Positions 41,623 to 44,162 of a DNA stretch of 44,162 nucleotides are shown piece after piece. Position numbers and translations under genes: made by a program. The notes under the pieces were generated by a model that made no database searches, was not told the origin of the DNA, and saw nothing but the letters and a program-made list of their open reading frames with translations. This DNA comes from Terriglobia bacterium (lineage in GTDB: Bacteria > Acidobacteriota > Terriglobia > UBA7540): the NCBI GenBank assembly GCA_030037755.1, contig JASHQD010000774.1, positions 1 through 44,162 of the forward strand, given 5' to 3'. Positions within the stretch are counted from its first letter, which is position 1, and the number at the start of each line of letters is the position of its first letter.

Positions 41623-41952
41623 ATCGATTCGAACTGCCAGAATAAAGTCGTTTTCGGTCAGGCCGCCCGCCGCGTGCGTCCACAGCGCAATCTCGACCTT
41701 TCCCCAGCCAACCGTGATGTCCGGATGATGCCCTTCCGATTCAGCGACTTCAGCCACGCGATTCACGAAGGCTAGCGCAGTCTTGAAATCCGGGAATTTC
41801 CAGGACTTACGCAGATGATGTCCGTTTACAATCTCCCAGCCCGGAACCTGCCCCTGGAGTGAGTCGATAGCCTGTGGGTCGAGCGGCTTCACGCCGCCTT
41901 CGCAGGGAACGCAGTGGCGGCTGGCAAGAGCCGAAGTGGAAGTGTTGCTCAC
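41608..41952 (-). CDS. phhB: Pterin-4a-carbinolamine dehydratase
   Basis: Recycles the tetrahydrobiopterin cofactor after aromatic hydroxylation, or acts in pterin metabolism. The 114-residue product matches the DCoH fold: WKFPDFKTALAFVNRVAEVAESEGHHPDITVGWGKVEIALWTHAAGGLTENDFILAVRID, with the catalytic His-His pair. I chose GTG at 41952 because GGAGG lies about eight bases upstream; the frame is open further but the extra residues are not family-like. It follows the Hfq-like gene by 25 bp on the same strand. No phenylalanine hydroxylase is visible. Confidence 0.9.
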   Translation of the reverse strand: MSNTSTSALASRHCVPCEGGVKPLDPQAIDSLQGQVPGWEIVNGHHLRKSWKFPDFKTALAFVNRVAEVAESEGHHPDITVGWGKVEIALWTHAAGGLTENDFILAVRIDSLKL

Positions 41953-41977
41953 AGCCGTGCCCTCCGCGACAGAGTGT

Positions 41978-42325
41978 TCATTCTCCGTGTGAATTCTCTC
42001 CCGCCCCGTTCTTGGCATCGCTCTGCTTGTAGATATAGCGGATGCATGACTTGAAGATGAGCAGATTGGGCTCGCCGTTGCGATGCACCTTGATGCAGTT
42101 CCGGTCGTACCACTCAATCACGCCGCGGATCGTCTCTCCAGTGTCCAGCACCACCACCATCGGCGTGCGCGCCTGCATTTGCTTGACGTAATAAAAGCTC
42201 TCGGCGTTCGTCTGATCAGGGGGCGTCGGCTTGCGGCGGCCCGTGCGCCCGCCCTGCATCTGCTCCTGGATCTCCGACAGGCTGGGCCGGATTAGTTTAC
42301 GATTCACGCTCACAACGTCCTTCAT
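41978..42325 (-). CDS. hfq: Hfq-like RNA chaperone (Sm fold), divergent
   Basis: The 115-residue protein has a basic N-terminal arm (KLIRPSLSEIQEQMQGGRTGRRKPTPPD). An Sm-like domain follows: AESFYYVKQMQARTPMVVVLDTGETIRGVIEWYDRNCIKVHRNGEPNLLIFKSCIRYIYKQ. It has the Hfq Sm1 shape (strand, G..I.G.I...D...I). At the Sm2 site, FKSCI replaces the usual YKHAI, losing the conserved His. Hfq normally forms a hexamer that pairs small RNAs with mRNAs; altered Sm2 residues could change U-tract binding. GAGG lies about eight bases before the ATG. A candidate promoter is at 42489-42517. Confidence 0.75.
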   Translation of the reverse strand: MKDVVSVNRKLIRPSLSEIQEQMQGGRTGRRKPTPPDQTNAESFYYVKQMQARTPMVVVLDTGETIRGVIEWYDRNCIKVHRNGEPNLLIFKSCIRYIYKQSDAKNGAGENSHGE

Positions 42326-42488
42326 GCGAGTACCTCAGGCCGGGTCCGCCTCCGAGACTGTCTCTCAAAGAAATGCGTAACCGGTTTTCTGTGCATTGGA
42401 TCGGATCTATGCCGACTCCCCAGGCAGATCAACAAACTCTGTGAAGATCAAACCTGAAGTTAATCTAGCACGCATCGCGATACCGGGC

Positions 42489-42517
42489 AATATCCTTCAA
42501 CTGATATTTCAAGTCAA
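42489..42517 (-). promoter_or_regulatory. Candidate promoter for hfq-like gene
   Basis: On the minus strand TTGACT (complement of 42512-42517) and GATATT (complement of 42489-42494) are 17 bp apart. The start would be about 155 nt upstream of the hfq-like ATG. The surrounding 213-bp spacer (42326-42538) is AT-richer than the genes, and otherwise shows only the dyad CTGGTT-A-AACCAG at 42546-42558, inside the end of holB. Confidence 0.45.
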
Positions 42518-42538
42518 GCGCAATCTTGTGCGGTATGT

Positions 42539-43648
42539 TTACAATCTGGTTAAACCAGTTTGCCCGGCGTCGCGGCGGCTTGATACCATGCCGACCGCGA
42601 GCGAGTCCAGGCCCAGCTGCTGATTCACGTTTCTAATCTGCAGCCGATGAGCTTCGTCGAGCCCCTCCTTCAGCGCCACGATGCCCGCGAATCCAAACGT
42701 CGATGCCCAGGTCTTCAGGCGCGGAATCAGGTCCAGGTGCGAAACCTGCGCGCCTTCACCGCGTTCGAGCACCAGCAGCAAATCGCGCAGCAACTCCGTG
42801 CCGGTGGCCAGCATGTCATCGAAGCTGTCGCGATCGCCGCTCAGCTTGCGCGTGGAATCAAACAACTGCTGCCAATCCGGAGCGCGCGCGCGTGGACCAA
42901 GCCCGGCGCTCAGGCTTTGGAAGAACTCCAGCCAGACATCCCGTCGCGCGAGGCAGGCGGGCAGATCGAATCCGAGTGCCCGACCCACGCTGCCATGCGA
43001 AAGCCTGGCCACCAGCCGCTGCTTCGGTTCCGGAACGTTGGTACGATCTTTGATCAACTCGAGAATCAGCTCTTCATCGACGGGCGAGAACGCCAGCCGC
43101 TGGCAGCGCGATCGGATGGTGGAACGCAGCTCCCCTGCATTGGGACACACGAGGATGAAGGTTGTCGTTTCGGGCGGTTCTTCCAGGACTTTCAGCAGCA
43201 GGTCCACCGCCTGCCAGTGAATATCCTGCGCCTGATCGATGATGAAGAAGCGGCGAGGCAACTCGAACGGCCGCGTATATGCCACCTGCCGCAGCACGCG
43301 GATTTGTTCACTCAGGATGTAGCGCGTAATCGGCGCGATCACCTGCAGGTCGAAGTAGACCAGTCCTTCGACCCGCCGCGCCGAGTCCTTCGCCTCGCGC
43401 CGCTTCGCAAGGTCTTCCTGAGCGGATGCGATCATCTCGGCAGCGCGGCGGCAATGCCGGCACTCGCCACAGAAGTCGTCCTTCAGACGCTCGCAAACCG
43501 CAGCTTGCGCCAGCATGAGTGCCAGCGTCTTTTTGCCCACGCCTTCGGGACCGGTGAAGAGCAGCGCACCGGGCAAACGGTCCGCGTGTAACATCTCGCG
43601 GACGGTCTGGACGGCGGACGGATTTCCGATGAATCTTTCGAAGCCCAT
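42539..43648 (-). CDS. holB: DNA polymerase III delta' subunit
   Basis: Clamp-loader subunit. The 369-residue protein starts GFERFIGNPSAVQTVREMLHADRLPGALLFTGPEGVGKKTLA, with a Walker A at about 33-40. The zinc-binding cysteines are in CERLKDDFCGECRHCRRA. FFIIDQAQDIHWQAVDLLLKVLEEPPETTTFILV and LRSTIRSRCQRLAF, holding the SRC motif, follow. E. coli delta' has lost its P-loop; this one keeps it. It lies downstream of tmk, as in many bacteria, with heptamer element E8 between them. Confidence 0.92.
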   Translation of the reverse strand: MGFERFIGNPSAVQTVREMLHADRLPGALLFTGPEGVGKKTLALMLAQAAVCERLKDDFCGECRHCRRAAEMIASAQEDLAKRREAKDSARRVEGLVYFDLQVIAPITRYILSEQIRVLRQVAYTRPFELPRRFFIIDQAQDIHWQAVDLLLKVLEEPPETTTFILVCPNAGELRSTIRSRCQRLAFSPVDEELILELIKDRTNVPEPKQRLVARLSHGSVGRALGFDLPACLARRDVWLEFFQSLSAGLGPRARAPDWQQLFDSTRKLSGDRDSFDDMLATGTELLRDLLLVLERGEGAQVSHLDLIPRLKTWASTFGFAGIVALKEGLDEAHRLQIRNVNQQLGLDSLAVGMVSSRRDAGQTGLTRL

Positions 43649-43662
43649 GGTTCAAGTTAGAA

Positions 43663-43771
43663 GTCTGAAGGCTGAAGTCTGAAGGCTGAAGTCTGAAAGC
43701 TGAAGCCAAAACTGATTCTGTTTTCATATTTCAGCCTTCATACTTCATACTTCATACTTCACACTTCAGCC
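43663..43771. repeat. Heptamer hairpin element E8 (clearest example)
   Basis: The left arm is six perfect-phase units: GTCTGAA, GGCTGAA, GTCTGAA, GGCTGAA, GTCTGAA, AGCTGAA (43663-43704). The right arm is six complementary-type units: TTCAGCC, TTCATAC, TTCATAC, TTCATAC, TTCACAC, TTCAGCC (43730-43771). The 25-nt core is AT-rich. It fills the tmk-holB spacer and encodes the last five residues of Tmk (LKCEV). Confidence 0.9.
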
Positions 43772-44162
43772 TTCTCCTGTCGAGCACCTCATCCACAATT
43801 CGCGCGATGTCCGCCTCCACGTCGCGCGGACGGCGTGCCGCGTCGATCACGCGGACGCGCTCGGGTTCGCGGCGGGCCAGAGCGAGGTAACCGGCTCGCG
43901 CTCGCTGCTGAAACTCGAGACCCGCAGCTTCGAAGCGCGACGTGCCTGCTTTGGCGTCGCGACCCAAGGCGCGTTTGAGCGCCAGCTTCGGATCGAGATC
44001 GAGCACCAGCGTAATATCGGGCTGCGTCGAATCGCAGATAGCGCGGTCGAGCAGCCGCACGGTGCGCGTGCCGAGTCCGCGCGCGTAGCCTTGGTATACA
44101 AAACTGCAATCGTTGAACCGGTCGCTCACCACGATTTCGTTCCGTTCCAGGGTCGGCCGGAT
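43752..44162 (-). CDS. tmk: Thymidylate kinase, partial (N-terminus beyond window)
   Basis: Phosphorylates dTMP to dTDP. The visible 136 residues cover the second half of the enzyme and run off the window edge. VVSDRFNDCSFVYQGYARGL contains the DR motif and the YQGYARGL substrate loop. LVLDLDPKLALKRALGRD and FEAAGLEFQQRARAGYLALARREPERVRVIDAARRPRDVEADI follow, with the lid-region residues. The P-loop is outside the window. The C-terminal LKCEV is contributed by heptamer repeat E8. It is upstream of holB on the same strand. Confidence 0.88.
   Translation of the reverse strand: MRPTLERNEIVVSDRFNDCSFVYQGYARGLGTRTVRLLDRAICDSTQPDITLVLDLDPKLALKRALGRDAKAGTSRFEAAGLEFQQRARAGYLALARREPERVRVIDAARRPRDVEADIARIVDEVLDRRRLKCEV

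Noticed and set aside
43663-43771. CRISPR-like array
   Set aside because: Units are 7 nt and directly adjacent with no spacers, and there are no cas genes in the window.

Overview
The window is GC-rich, gene-dense chromosomal DNA from a Gram-negative bacterium, most likely an acidobacterium (Acidobacteriota). The lineage call is an inference. It rests on an 892-residue 'ADOP'-type duplicated permease preceded by a PadR regulator, an acidobacterial-style Tad pilus locus, a remnant of a large TonB-dependent receptor of the kind expanded in that phylum, a homodimeric-type pyruvate dehydrogenase operon and a divergent Hfq. ADP-heptose and SurA-like genes indicate an outer membrane. I see no rRNA, tRNA, CRISPR array, prophage or intact insertion sequence.

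Layout. 64-8723 (+): Tad/Flp pilus operon (flp pilin, prepilin peptidase, cpaB, secretin cpaC, cpaE, cpaF, tadB, tadC), followed by a 31-residue membrane microprotein and a DUF192 protein. 8982-10619 (+): a small membrane-anchored protein and a winged-helix AAA+ ATPase. 10707-16916 (-): a secreted hypothetical protein, a 0.9-kb non-coding stretch with a strong orphan promoter and a TonB-receptor remnant, a soluble lytic transglycosylase, a methyltransferase-like protein, a bactofilin and a Tat-exported MsrB. 17048-26892 (+): a secreted glycoside hydrolase, a decayed DUF433 gene, the heptose adenylyltransferase, mfd, a SurA-like chaperone, an OB/HD nuclease-like protein, a BlaI-type repressor and fabZ. 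26915-29057 (-): dusB and rsmI. 29203 (+): an adenosine-specific kinase family gene. 29954-31648 (-): xseA and DUF2905. 31853-34866 (+): padR and the ADOP permease. 35535-41586 (+): aceE-aceF-lpdA. 41608-44162 (-): pterin carbinolamine dehydratase, hfq-like, holB and a truncated tmk.

How the genes work together. The Tad genes form a complete inner-membrane motor, secretin and pilin-processing set. The minor pilins and lipoproteins (TadE/F/G/D) are not in view. Bactofilin, lytic transglycosylase, heptose adenylyltransferase, FabZ and the SurA-like protein all serve the envelope. DusB, RsmI and Hfq act on RNA. Mfd, XseA, HolB and Tmk serve DNA replication and repair. The three pyruvate dehydrogenase subunits are contiguous.

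The most striking feature lies between the genes. At least eight spacers carry a tract of back-to-back 7-nt units (8-nt in one case). Most have a left arm of units, a core, and a right arm made of the complementary units, so each can fold into a hairpin. The unit sequence differs from spacer to spacer, but the architecture and period are kept. All eight lie between genes transcribed in the same direction, and several supply the last codons of a gene. This resembles the heptanucleotide STRR repeats known from cyanobacteria. It is the best candidate here for an under-described system.
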